Origin: Trichomonas tenax
Lineage: Eukaryota > Parabasalia > Trichomonadida > Trichomonadidae
NCBI GenBank assembly: GCA_023091735.1
Contig: JALKBU010000074.1
Location: 1 to 64,000, forward strand
Reading direction: 5' to 3'
DNA length: 64,000 nucleotides
Positions 10,116-19,832 of this stretch are shown here, one piece after another. The first letter of the stretch is position 1. Every line of letters starts with the position of its first letter. The position numbers and the translations under genes were made by a program. The notes beneath the pieces were generated by a model, which saw only the letters and a list, made by a program, of their open reading frames with translations, was not told the DNA's origin and searched no databases.

Positions 10116-10808
10116 ATGACTTGTCCACTTTGTGATTTCTCGTACCAGTCAAGTGCCCAGTTTTTGCGTCATATTTTGGATGCACACGATCCAGGCCACT
10201 TCTATTTATATCAAATGACTGCCGGTTATAACACATGCAAAGAATGTGGCACAAAATTACCAAATTTACAAGAACTATTCACACACCTTTCGACTTGCCA
10301 GACTGAAAAATACTTATCTTTTATCGCAAAAAAGCCAAATAAGAAGGTCAAAAATCATCAACAGCAATTAGCCCCAGTTTGTCAAAAATTAGCTCAGCAA
10401 CATAAACATCAGAATTCAAAGAAGCAAAATTATAAATATGATAAACAAAAGAAGCAAGGAAACATCGAAGATTTTGTTGAAGATCAAGAAAATGAAGAAT
10501 ACATTCGTTTCATTGGTGATACAATCGCTGCTAACGGCTTAGACGTCGGTACAGTCGATGTTGGACCAATTGCTCCTGTTAATAACGAATCTAAAGATTC
10601 ATTAGATCCAAATTCTGTAGCACTTGATGATGAATTCTGGAAACAGCTTGATAAGATAGACTCTGCCATGAAAATGCAGAACAAAATCGATATAGATGAG
10701 GATGGAAATTCTGTTTGTAAATTATGCAAAATAACATTCCATTCTATGTCACGCCTTTTACAGCACTACTGGGAGTCCCACAAGGGTATGCTTTCAGAAT
10801 ATATATAA
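10116..10808 (+). CDS. C2H2 zinc-finger protein
   Basis: 230 residues from the ATG at 10116. The frame extends upstream through a GTG that I rejected. The N-terminal finger uses Cys3, Cys6, His19 and His24 (CPLCDFSYQSSAQFLRHI). A second CxxC module follows (CKECGTKLPNLQELFTHL), and a C-terminal finger lies in CKLCKITFHSMSRLLQHYW. The middle is basic and Gln/Lys-rich, then acidic. Fingers split between the two termini are typical of nucleic-acid-binding or ribosome-biogenesis factors, but no specific family is clear. The leader is GAAAAGTGACAATT directly before the ATG. Confidence 0.8.
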   Translation: MTCPLCDFSYQSSAQFLRHILDAHDPGHFYLYQMTAGYNTCKECGTKLPNLQELFTHLSTCQTEKYLSFIAKKPNKKVKNHQQQLAPVCQKLAQQHKHQNSKKQNYKYDKQKKQGNIEDFVEDQENEEYIRFIGDTIAANGLDVGTVDVGPIAPVNNESKDSLDPNSVALDDEFWKQLDKIDSAMKMQNKIDIDEDGNSVCKLCKITFHSMSRLLQHYWESHKGMLSEYI

Positions 10809-10971
10809 GTATTGTTATACAAACAACATATATAAATAAATAGAAAATTTCTCTCTACGTAAATTGGTAGTTCATTAGAAAATCTGACAGAGTAAAGTAT
10901 CATTGATAGTTTTTTGTTTTAATAAGAATATTTTTTTAATTGAATAACAAAAAAGGAACGCAAATAATATA

Positions 10972-11895
10972 TTATCCAGACATGACCTGGAAGACACCTG
11001 CTTCGATCTCCTTTGAAGTGTACTGCAAATGCTTTGTAAACAAAATAATTTGCATATTATTAAACAATTTGGACTCTCTGGCCTCTTCAATTATCTTATC
11101 GAGAACGTAGATTTGGCTGGATTTTGCTGCTTCCACGAATTTCTGGAAAATTGCTATTTCTGCCGGTTCCAGATTTTTATTAATAAATGTCAAGCATTCG
11201 GCGTAGCGATACACATTAAGCAGCAAAAGTCCGTGGTCTATCTGAATGTCTCTGTATTGACGCTTCATAATTGGCGAAGGAGAAACCCACATTGTTTCAT
11301 TATCGAAGAAGTGCATTTGGGCCTTCTGTAATGCATTGAGTGCGAGATCAAATCTATCGGCCTTGCAATAGCAGTGAATTGCGCTTAAAACAGATGTAAA
11401 TAACAAAGGTAAAGGTGCTTGACCCGTGATAATGACATCAATAGCTTCTTCATAGGTATTTCCTGCTGCATGTGTTAATTCGAAGTCCATTTCTACTTTC
11501 CCCATCTCGTTTAAGATTGTCGCCGTTAAATATGGTTTGTTTGACGTTTTAAGCAGATCTATGGCAACTTTGTAGCAGTGTAATCCATCTGCCAAAGATC
11601 CAGACCATGATTCCGAAAGACTTTTTGAATATTCGTAACCAAATTGTGCATTTTGAATGAATAAACGTGCAGCTGTTATTGCTGTTTGAAGGGCCCTCGC
11701 AGTATCTTCAACTTTCGTGTAGCACTGAAGCTCACCGAACTTCGCAAGAGCGGCAAACGCTTGATCGAAGGGATTATCAGTCTTTTGGTTACGGTAGAGT
11801 TGGTCAAAGAACGTCGCTGTCTCATATATTGTCCTTTTTGTCTTGAAGAATTTGGATAGTTCTCTCATTTTTTCATCGAATTGCTCAAAAAACAT
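10972..11895 (-). CDS. HAP40 (F8A)-like helical repeat protein
   Basis: 307 residues, almost entirely helical with TPR-like pairs. The block AALAKFGELQCYTKVEDTAR followed by ALQTAITAARLFI resembles the signature of the HAP40/F8A family, where a central TPR solenoid binds huntingtin. The order of blocks and the helical C-terminus also fit, though the protein is shorter than human HAP40. Assignment is by my pattern reading and needs a profile search. If correct, a huntingtin-like partner may exist elsewhere in the genome. The leader has TGTCATTTTTATTG at 11899-11912, a good trichomonad Inr match, only a few bases before the ATG. Confidence 0.6.
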   Translation of the reverse strand: MFFEQFDEKMRELSKFFKTKRTIYETATFFDQLYRNQKTDNPFDQAFAALAKFGELQCYTKVEDTARALQTAITAARLFIQNAQFGYEYSKSLSESWSGSLADGLHCYKVAIDLLKTSNKPYLTATILNEMGKVEMDFELTHAAGNTYEEAIDVIITGQAPLPLLFTSVLSAIHCYCKADRFDLALNALQKAQMHFFDNETMWVSPSPIMKRQYRDIQIDHGLLLLNVYRYAECLTFINKNLEPAEIAIFQKFVEAAKSSQIYVLDKIIEEARESKLFNNMQIILFTKHLQYTSKEIEAGVFQVMSG

Positions 11896-12265
11896 TTACA
11901 ATAAAAATGACAAAAAAATATTTGTCAATGTTTACATGTCAAAAAATATTTTCTTCTTCATTTTTCTCACTCCACATCACATATCAAACTATATATCTCC
12001 TAACAATAAAATCCCAACAAATGAAACTACAATATTTTCATACTAAACACACATTGTCACATTTATTAAAAGAAATATAATATACATTTCAAAAATCGAC
12101 CCAAGAATATAAAAACTGCTATAGATGTACTAATCTAAGCTAAAACTTATACTAGAGCACATTGTTATAAATTTAATAAATCATTCGAAATATATAAAAT
12201 GAAGAAATTGGATTGGATAGAAAAACAAAACATGTGCGTTTAATATTGCGTTATTAATGATATAT

Positions 12266-13096
12266 CTACAAAACAATTTCGCAAACTTGATCAGGTCGAA
12301 GAGTTAAACTTGTTGGTTCCTTTCCGTAAACAAATCCTACTGGAGTTGGATCCCATTTCCCTGTTTTTGCAATTGATGGTGTTTTAACATCAAGAATATA
12401 GGGGAATAATTCAACAAATCGTTCAACAAATGGTGCTGACTCATTCTGTTCTAGTAGAAAGTGCATTTGCTCACGTGTTTTTGGATATGTATTGGTTACT
12501 TTCTGAACGAAAACATGGATATTATTTTTGACTACTTCAAACTCTGTGTCAAATGGATTCTCTATGTATAAGACTTCTTTCATGAAGTATGGAACAATGA
12601 ACATGATTAAGTCAAGGCAATAAAAACTCTTTTTGATCATATCTTCATGATTTGTTAATTTCATGAATGAAATCAAAGACTCTATCGTCTGTTCTTGCTT
12701 ATTCTTTGGATATTCTTTGATTTGATTCCAATAATGATTTTTCAAGAAGGTAAACTTAAATTCAACAAACTCCATGAATTCCTCGTCACTCAGCATTTGA
12801 TAGTTTGTCTTTGTATTAAACTTTGAAGGCAATTCTTTATCAGTCCAAAATTTTCGATCGAAATTTAAAATAGAATCAAGGAAATTCTTTTTGTTTTCGT
12901 TGACAACAAAGTCCAGCAGGTAATATGTGAAGAGCATCGGCTTGCAAAGTTCTTGTTTAGAATTCGCAACATGCAAAATGTTGAATGCTTCAATAAAAGC
13001 TTCGGTGTCATCAGACAGAACCAAATCTGCCAACTTGTTGACGTCTTCAACGCTCCTAAAGGCAAAAGCTGGATACTGATATTGATCCCAAAACAT
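12266..13096 (-). CDS. Conserved-looking helical protein, unrecognised
   Basis: 276 residues starting MFWDQYQYPAF at the first ATG; the frame extends upstream only through TTG codons. It is predicted mainly helical, rich in Phe, Glu and Lys, with no signal peptide or membrane helix. The C-terminal end (DPTPVGFVYGKEPTSL) is less regular. I do not recognise a family. A strong Inr match, TCATTTTTTATT, lies at 13101-13112 on the minus strand, about 5-16 bases before the ATG, so this is probably a transcribed gene. Confidence 0.65.
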   Translation of the reverse strand: MFWDQYQYPAFAFRSVEDVNKLADLVLSDDTEAFIEAFNILHVANSKQELCKPMLFTYYLLDFVVNENKKNFLDSILNFDRKFWTDKELPSKFNTKTNYQMLSDEEFMEFVEFKFTFLKNHYWNQIKEYPKNKQEQTIESLISFMKLTNHEDMIKKSFYCLDLIMFIVPYFMKEVLYIENPFDTEFEVVKNNIHVFVQKVTNTYPKTREQMHFLLEQNESAPFVERFVELFPYILDVKTPSIAKTGKWDPTPVGFVYGKEPTSLTLRPDQVCEIVL

Positions 13097-13300
13097 CAAC
13101 AATAAAAAATGACTTTAACCAGAAAAACCAAACTAAAGTTATTTATGAATTCAATGTCAAAACGTATCATTCTCATATGAATTTTTAACATTCACAATAT
13201 AATTACAAAAAATTACATATGGCTTAACAGAGCTGATCTGAAATAGTTATAATTTGAATCCAAAATTGAATTAAACAACATTTTTTACAATATTCGAAAA

Positions 13301-14233
13301 TTATTGAAGAGCTTCAGTCTGGCACCATTGCCAAACTGATGGTTTCATCTTTACAGACTTGTCCATGCAAATCTGAACATCTTCACCTGTTATAAGGTTG
13401 TAATTCCTCATATCTTTCTGGCGGCCTTCTAAATTGTAGCGGCAACCAATTCTATCTGTCAATCTTTGAGCTATCTTCTCACGCTCAACGACAATCTCTT
13501 TTTCACGTGCGATTGACTTCTTATTTCTTTCACAGGAAGAAGTGAAATCTTTAACGAATTCATTTGCAACTGTTTCGTCGTTGGTTTCTCCTGTGACAAT
13601 GTTAACAGTATTTTCCATTGCACGTCTCTCGTTTGGAGGCAATCTGCTCATCTTGAATTCATGAGTTTTTGTGCGTGCGTCAAGCTCGCTCTTTGCGCGT
13701 GTAGCTTCTAAGTTGGCTGTCGGGAATGTATTGGACACAGGATCGATTGATCTTGTTGCCATAATTTTTTCAGAACGCTCTCTTTGTTTGAGGATTTGTG
13801 TAATTGAGTTTTTGAAGGCGTTAGCCTTTGGAACACCTGTAACTGAGTCGAAATCTTTGTTTTCGTAAGAAGGAGAAATTTTCCTCATCATTCTTGGTTT
13901 TTCTTTGTCCTGGAACTCTTTTTGGTTATTCCACGATAAGAGGTCCAAGCCATGATCCTTTCTGGGCTTCGGTGGCGGCGGCGTTTTGACTTCGTCTTCG
14001 ATAATGTTGTCTGTGACGTATAAACGAGTATCAGTTTTCGGCATATGTGACTCTGTCATGTATTTAGTAAATTCACCTTCTCCATCTGATTCTACGGCAA
14101 AGATTCCAGCATCTTCGTATTTTTTGATGATATTTCTCGTGTAATATGAGCGGTCGGGAGGCATATTACGCTCCGCTTCCCTCTGTTTCAGGACTTCCGC
14201 CCATGATGTTGGCTCCGCGTGTTGGCTTGTCAT
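13301..14233 (-). CDS. Putative flagellum-associated protein, unrecognised
   Basis: 310 residues, highly charged and largely disordered or helical. Two related motifs occur near the C-terminus (NTVNIVTGETNDE and YNLITGEDVQ). Basic repeats such as ITQILKQRERSEKIM and WAEVLKQREAERNM are also present. FN(I/L)(V/I)TGE-type motifs and charged helices are common in axonemal microtubule-binding proteins, which is why I suggest a flagellar role; this is an inference. No membrane segment or enzyme motif is visible. The ATG is preceded by AACGATTAATAAA, similar to a Myb recognition element. Confidence 0.6.
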   Translation of the reverse strand: MTSQHAEPTSWAEVLKQREAERNMPPDRSYYTRNIIKKYEDAGIFAVESDGEGEFTKYMTESHMPKTDTRLYVTDNIIEDEVKTPPPPKPRKDHGLDLLSWNNQKEFQDKEKPRMMRKISPSYENKDFDSVTGVPKANAFKNSITQILKQRERSEKIMATRSIDPVSNTFPTANLEATRAKSELDARTKTHEFKMSRLPPNERRAMENTVNIVTGETNDETVANEFVKDFTSSCERNKKSIAREKEIVVEREKIAQRLTDRIGCRYNLEGRQKDMRNYNLITGEDVQICMDKSVKMKPSVWQWCQTEALQ

Positions 14234-14893
14234 GAAAAAATTTATTAATCGTTGAGCTCAGTAACGTATTTCGTGTCACTTTTGCGAAAATAAACTTTCG
14301 AAAATAAACTATAAATTCCTTATCTACTATCTATTATTCATCTATTTATCATCAAAATAAACATTTCATCAAGAAATCTACATTAATATATCGAGAAATA
14401 ACTATTCACTCTTTGAACATCTATATAACTTTCTAAGTAAAAAAATATAATATTGATAATTCATTCCAAAACCATTCATAAAGGAAAAATATTTCAATAT
14501 CTAATAAATGAAATTGATAAGCATTAAATTTTTTGGTTAAAATATTGGTACAAAGCGGAGTTAAGTATATAGATTGATTGTCAAAACTTGATTTTGATAT
14601 TCGATTTTAGAAATTTGTTGAAAAATTACAAAATTATATTAAAAAATGTAATTTCTCACTTAGTTTAACTTTTAATTTGAATTTTAATGAATACAATATT
14701 TCTTTTAATAGAGTTAGAATATGATTATGAATCCAAATCAGCATTTTGACAAAAATCCAAAATAAATTGTCATTTGATCGAATGATGCAAAAACTTTGTT
14801 AAATTTAAGAGATTTAGACTATGCAAATGCTAAATACATCAAAGTTTTCATGAAATATAAAATAAATGATGGAAAAATTGACAAAATTCATCA
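14234..14893. other. Intergenic region, no gene seen
   Basis: 660 bases of AT-rich DNA between two divergent genes. No sustained reading frame, repeat or RNA gene was recognised. A TTGACAAAATTCATCA leader precedes the Vps8-like gene. Confidence 0.5.
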
Positions 14894-17800
14894 ATGAGTG
14901 TTCAAAATGACAAAATATTGCAAGAAAAACCAAATTTCACTGGTGATTTACCGGAAATAAGCAGAGCACTCATCAATGGTGAAACTATGTTATACAGCGA
15001 CACTTCAAACAATGTTTATTATAAAAAATTATGGCAACAACAAATTCCGACGACAATAAATTACACTGACAAAAAGGTGACAGGAGTGCCGAAGTGTTTT
15101 GCTATAGCACCAGGTGAAAATTCCGCTTGTGTTGGTTATGATGATGGAAAAGTTGTGATTTTCAAACCAAACATTACCGCTACAAAACAAGAATTAGCAC
15201 CTTCAGTTTCAGAAACGAAGATTGGTGAAATCAAATCAATCGAATTCATCGACAAAGAGACATTTTTATACACAAATGGAACAGCTGTTTACAAGAAGTC
15301 TGCAAGCACACTCGGTCAGCTTTTTTCGACCCCAAAGTTTATGACAGTGCAAGAAAAACCAGTGTTTGAACAGACCGAAAAAATCTTGAAAATTTGTATT
15401 CCACCAATTTTCAAGGGACAGACTATTTTTTATCCACAACTGAAGGATATAGTTTGTACGCTCTCATCAGAGAACGTTAAATTCTACAAAATAGGCGAGA
15501 AAACACCGTTTTTATTTTCAATTTCGACAATCGGCTGCTTTGCGTTTGGATCGGCCAACGAGACATCATTTAAATACGCTGTAGTTGACCAAGAAGATGG
15601 CAAATATTATGGAAAGATTTACGATTATTTAACACATCCAAATCCTCAATCAAAATTTGAGATTCCATTTAAACCACAATTAGTTTCTTTCTTTTCCGAT
15701 ACAATTGTTGCCTTTGTCAAAGAATTTGAACCAGAAGATACAGAAGCAACAATTTATATTATTGATTCGACAAATAATAAGACTGAAGTTATTCACACAC
15801 TTCGCGGTATTTATATTCCATATACTGACTTTATTTACTGCATTAACGACATGAAATTATTCGAATTGAAGCTTTTACCGTTCAGAGATCACGTTATGAA
15901 CCTCGCAAACGATCCAGACAAGGCGTGTGAGTACTGCTCAAAGGCGTATAACGGAGATCCATGGTCAATCATCGGTTTATCGAGAAACGAAGATTATCGA
16001 AGATTGCAAATTGAGAAGGAATTAGCAAGAATTCTCGTACAGAAATGTGAAACAGATCTAAAAGCCGATCAATCGAAGGCGACTGAAATTATCGAAGATA
16101 TTATTAAGAGATGGAAGTCAATGTCAATGAAAAACGCGATTACAAACGAGTTTATGGCACCATTCGAAGATGTTGGAAAAGTCAGAGAGTACTTCCAAGC
16201 AATTATCAAAGCAGATCCAGCAGCATCAGAGTTCATTTACAAGAAACAATTTGTTACAAAATTACTCAACTTGAATGGACTCGAAGGCTACAATGAGTTC
16301 ATTCTCCAGCTTCCTGACTTGATCGCTCCAACAGCACTCATTCTTAAGGCTGCTTGCGAACACAGCAATGTCGAATTAATGTACAAGATTTACTTGGAGC
16401 GCTTGAACGATGTTATTTCGGCATTGAACATCTTAGCTTGCAATGATAGATACGAGAAGATCATAGAGATATATAATTCAAGATACCAAGGTGCCATGGA
16501 GCTCACAACTAACGAGATTAAGTGGCTTCTTGCTATTTCACAGGATGGAAAACATTTCCCGAGATTAACACAGATTGTTAAGCAGGAAGTTTCAACTGTT
16601 GCTTCTCTTTTGAGAGTTATTATGGAGATATTGCACTCCAATGGAATGGTTCCTCCAGCACAGTTCGCTAATGCTGTCGTCATTGCTATGAATGATGCCA
16701 AGCTTCCAGCATCACACGATTTGTTCAAAGTTGTTTTGGAGTTCGCAAGGAAACCAGGAATGGAATTTTTCGGCAGCTCATTGAGCATTTTGTTGCCTCT
16801 TATTTTCAGTGACGAGATGAAGCCGAAGAAGAACAAAGATGAAAAGCTAGAGTACAGAGAAACTTTCATCGAGATCTTGAGTGAGATCATCAAAATGGAG
16901 AAAGTTTCCATCGAAACTAAAAAGAGTCTCATTCCTTTGTGTGAAGCTTATGGATTCATTCAAGCAAAGCATGCAATCTTGTTGTCATCTCGAATGTTCA
17001 GCCAATTGATCACATTCGATATCACAGAGCAGTCAAACATCAAAGCTGATGTTTTCGAAGATATTATAACACTCTTCAAGCAGCTTCCAAGTGCTAAAGC
17101 CGAAATACAGAAGGCAATTCTTGAGAATATTTCATTGTTAATATCAAAGGATGTCACAAAGTTAATCTCATTGATCAAAATCATCTTCGAGCCAGAGAAG
17201 GATCAGGCATTCCCTGTCGAAAAGCTCGTCAAGAACATCTCCGATGAAAGGATGAAGAACTACTTCATTAGAGAGTACGTCAAGGCAAATAAGTCAGCGG
17301 CAATCCCTCCAATTTACAGCGAGAGCTATATCAACTTCTTGTGTCAGTATTATCCAAACGAAGTTCGTGATTTCATCGATAGAACATCAAATCCATCGGA
17401 GTATGTTAAATTATGCCGCCAGGAGAAGATTTACGATGCATGTGCAATCATAGATTCAAAGACATCATACATGTTCAACCAGTTCAAGGATGACATCACA
17501 AACTACTTCGATGAGATGTCAATGAGATATGTCGACAAGAAGGATAACTTAGAGACGTTACAAAACAACATCAAGTTCATTGTCTCATTGTTTGACAGAA
17601 ATCAGGGCGTTCACAACGAAGAATTAAAGAAGGCCTTTGCTGATGCTGTTAGATCAGTTGTCAGGAGTTGGGCGATTCCAATTTATGCAGCAAATGCCTC
17701 TAAACTCGATATTTCTGCTTTCCAAGAAGGTCTCAAGAAGTTCTGCATTGCTGGTTATGCTTTCGTTCCATTCCACGAACTCCTCACTATTATTGTTGGT

Positions 17801-18277
17801 GAGTACGGTGAGCTCTCTATTGGGCTCGTTCGCTCTACTCTCATCGAGTTAGTTCAGGATTACTCATATGATGTTGACACAAGTGCTTCGTTAACAGTAT
17901 TGATCACTGACAACGAAATTGATGCCTACAACAAATACATCTCTGAATCAACAAAGGGTGTTGAATTCGAAGGCAGACAATGCGCCGCATGCTCCAAGTT
18001 GCTTACAGAGGGTCTCAGTGTCACTGTTTATCCATGTGGACACATCTTCCATAGCGGATGCTCCACAAGGCCGAAGTGCCCGAAGTGCTTCGAAACAGAT
18101 ATCTATGAGAAGCAGGAGACGGCAACAAAGAAGTTAAATACAAACAATATCAACAGAAAGCTTGCTAAGTTCGAAACAGATTTACTTATCAGACAAGATG
18201 AAGACATTCTTGCTAATGATGAGGTGATAGATGAAAAAGTTGTTATTTCGCCAGATAGAATCGTCAGTCTTGTTTAA
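14894..18277 (+). CDS. Vps8-like CORVET subunit with C-terminal RING finger
   Basis: 1,127 residues. The N-terminal 330 or so form a degenerate beta-propeller, and a long helical solenoid follows. A C-terminal RING starts at Cys1030 (CAACSKLL...VYPCGHIFHSGC...CPKC). Within the CORVET/HOPS tethers, the junction block AYNGDPWSIIGLSR resembles the Vps8 pattern (AxxxYxGxxxxVxGL). The segment before the RING (LVQDYSYD...) also fits Vps8 better than Vps11, Vps18 or Vps41. Vps8 binds Rab5-type GTPases on early endosomes. The tether class is fairly secure; the exact subunit is inferred. The stop codon reads TAAA, matching the trichomonad polyadenylation signal. Confidence 0.7.
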   Translation: MSVQNDKILQEKPNFTGDLPEISRALINGETMLYSDTSNNVYYKKLWQQQIPTTINYTDKKVTGVPKCFAIAPGENSACVGYDDGKVVIFKPNITATKQELAPSVSETKIGEIKSIEFIDKETFLYTNGTAVYKKSASTLGQLFSTPKFMTVQEKPVFEQTEKILKICIPPIFKGQTIFYPQLKDIVCTLSSENVKFYKIGEKTPFLFSISTIGCFAFGSANETSFKYAVVDQEDGKYYGKIYDYLTHPNPQSKFEIPFKPQLVSFFSDTIVAFVKEFEPEDTEATIYIIDSTNNKTEVIHTLRGIYIPYTDFIYCINDMKLFELKLLPFRDHVMNLANDPDKACEYCSKAYNGDPWSIIGLSRNEDYRRLQIEKELARILVQKCETDLKADQSKATEIIEDIIKRWKSMSMKNAITNEFMAPFEDVGKVREYFQAIIKADPAASEFIYKKQFVTKLLNLNGLEGYNEFILQLPDLIAPTALILKAACEHSNVELMYKIYLERLNDVISALNILACNDRYEKIIEIYNSRYQGAMELTTNEIKWLLAISQDGKHFPRLTQIVKQEVSTVASLLRVIMEILHSNGMVPPAQFANAVVIAMNDAKLPASHDLFKVVLEFARKPGMEFFGSSLSILLPLIFSDEMKPKKNKDEKLEYRETFIEILSEIIKMEKVSIETKKSLIPLCEAYGFIQAKHAILLSSRMFSQLITFDITEQSNIKADVFEDIITLFKQLPSAKAEIQKAILENISLLISKDVTKLISLIKIIFEPEKDQAFPVEKLVKNISDERMKNYFIREYVKANKSAAIPPIYSESYINFLCQYYPNEVRDFIDRTSNPSEYVKLCRQEKIYDACAIIDSKTSYMFNQFKDDITNYFDEMSMRYVDKKDNLETLQNNIKFIVSLFDRNQGVHNEELKKAFADAVRSVVRSWAIPIYAANASKLDISAFQEGLKKFCIAGYAFVPFHELLTIIVGEYGELSIGLVRSTLIELVQDYSYDVDTSASLTVLITDNEIDAYNKYISESTKGVEFEGRQCAACSKLLTEGLSVTVYPCGHIFHSGCSTRPKCPKCFETDIYEKQETATKKLNTNNINRKLAKFETDLLIRQDEDILANDEVIDEKVVISPDRIVSLV

Positions 18278-18319
18278 AATTCATTTTATTAATAAAACTA
18301 TATTTTCTTTTCAAACATT

Positions 18320-19050
18320 CTATTTAAACCTCAGCATTCTTTTCAACAGGAGGGGAGTTTTCATCTTGATCTTTGAGCTCGTAATCTTTTTGTGTTTCTT
18401 CTTTGGAGCTTTTTCCCTTTCTAATCTCTGCAGTTCTTTTAGTTTCTTCTTCCTGCAATAAGAAACAACTCTGTAAATAATGCATCCGATTCCGCAAGCT
18501 ACAAAAATAACAACGAGAGCAATAGAAATGATGTTGCTAAATTTGTCATCAACTTTGGGCGATGGGAAGTCATCCAAGTACATTCCTGAGAGGAAATTCA
18601 CTCTGTGAAGAAGCAGAAGTTGACATTGAACATCAAATCCGAATAATTAAGATTTGCTGTATAATTTCGTGTGTTTGTGGAGAAAATCAAGTCGCAGTCA
18701 CTAGAAAATAGTGCAGCGGCGAACTTCACTGTAACGTAGTGCTGCGTAGTGATCCTAATAGAGCCTGTATTGTTAGTCATAGAAACTCCCGAAATATTCG
18801 TTGATTCGTTGAAAATTCCCATTTGCCCGACAGTATTACAGTCTCCTGCAGCATTGTTGACGCACACTGTGGCCGTAGCATTGCCCAATGTCGAAAATAC
18901 AACTAATGTATTCGTTTTAACAATGTCGACTTCATTGCCGGATACCAGAAGAAAATGGTGCTGCTGTGCGGTCTAGCTTCAATTGAGTCGTAGCACATGA
19001 TGCGCGCAAAATAAAAAACAACAAAAATATTTCTTTGTGATCGTTGTCTC
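18320..19050 (-). pseudogene. Decayed type I membrane protein
   Basis: Three pieces in different frames line up on the minus strand. First (about 19050-18940) is a signal-peptide-like run, EIFLLFFILRASCATTQL, without a usable ATG. Next (18972-18598) is an ectodomain with many N-glycosylation sites (NATAT, NESTNIS, NNTG, NYTANLNYS), ending at a TGA. Then (18600-18320) comes a stalk, a membrane helix (IISIALVVIFVACGIGCIIY) and a Lys/Arg-rich tail. Two frameshifts and the missing start indicate a pseudogene, unless the assembly has indels here. No family is recognised. Confidence 0.55.
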
Positions 19051-19832
19051 TCTCAATTATCGACAAATTTTTGTTTGTTTTTGACCAAAAATTTGTGGTC
19101 TACACACTTTGTAAATTTGTTTTTTCGTGGTAAAAAGCGCCGATAATTAGATTTAAAATTCAAGAGTTTTGTAAATATTTCAATACAACACGGCCTTTTT
19201 TTGGCTGTTGCTGCTGTTTTCTGTCATTTATAGACCATCTGAAGGCGTTTGCTCCGTCAGCTCAACCTTTCTGCTAAAATAACGATTATTTTCTATATCA
19301 AATAAGATTTGTTTAAAAACACGTTATCCTTCAGCAATACATTATCTATGTAATAACATATCTTCTTGCCAAGGTTTGTTTTTCGATATTTTATTTTTTC
19401 ACAAATTTTAAGATTCATTCTTTAATAACTTAAAATTCGACTATTTACAGCCTGCATAATAATTTACTTCAAAATCAAACTTTATATTTTGATATATTAA
19501 ATTTTCATTTTTATTTACGCATTCAATCATAACCAAGTTGCGGATCATTTGCTTACAATATGATCAATAATATAGTAAATTATCTGCCTTTATATTTTGG
19601 TTTTTTATTTTTCATAAAAATATTCTTATTTAAATTATTATAACCATTGAAAATATAAAATTTTGGACGAAAATTAATCGATTTCATATTCTCTGTTTCA
19701 TAATATCTTTGACATCAATTTGAATTCATATTTAAATTTATATTAACACATAATTAGAATATATAGAAGAAGTACAATAAGAGGTTTGAAATATATGGAT
19801 GTTTATGGTTCATATAAATTGTTTAAATAAAA
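19051..19832. other. Intergenic region with a short hairpin
   Basis: 780 bases without a recognisable gene. ACAAATTTTTG and its exact reverse complement flank a 14-base spacer near 19060-19096. Otherwise the sequence is AT-rich. Confidence 0.45.

Noticed and set aside
10107..13102. TTG or GTG starts for several frames (for example 3337-4083, 10107-10808, 12266-13102, 28512, 41764-42429, 47048)
   Set aside because: Nuclear eukaryotic genes start at ATG. In each case a sensible ATG lies a few codons inside, often just after a promoter motif.
14894..18277. Vps11, Vps18 or Vps41 instead of Vps8
   Set aside because: The block around AYNGDPWSIIGLSR and the segment before the RING fit Vps8 better. 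The choice is not certain and is flagged as inferred.
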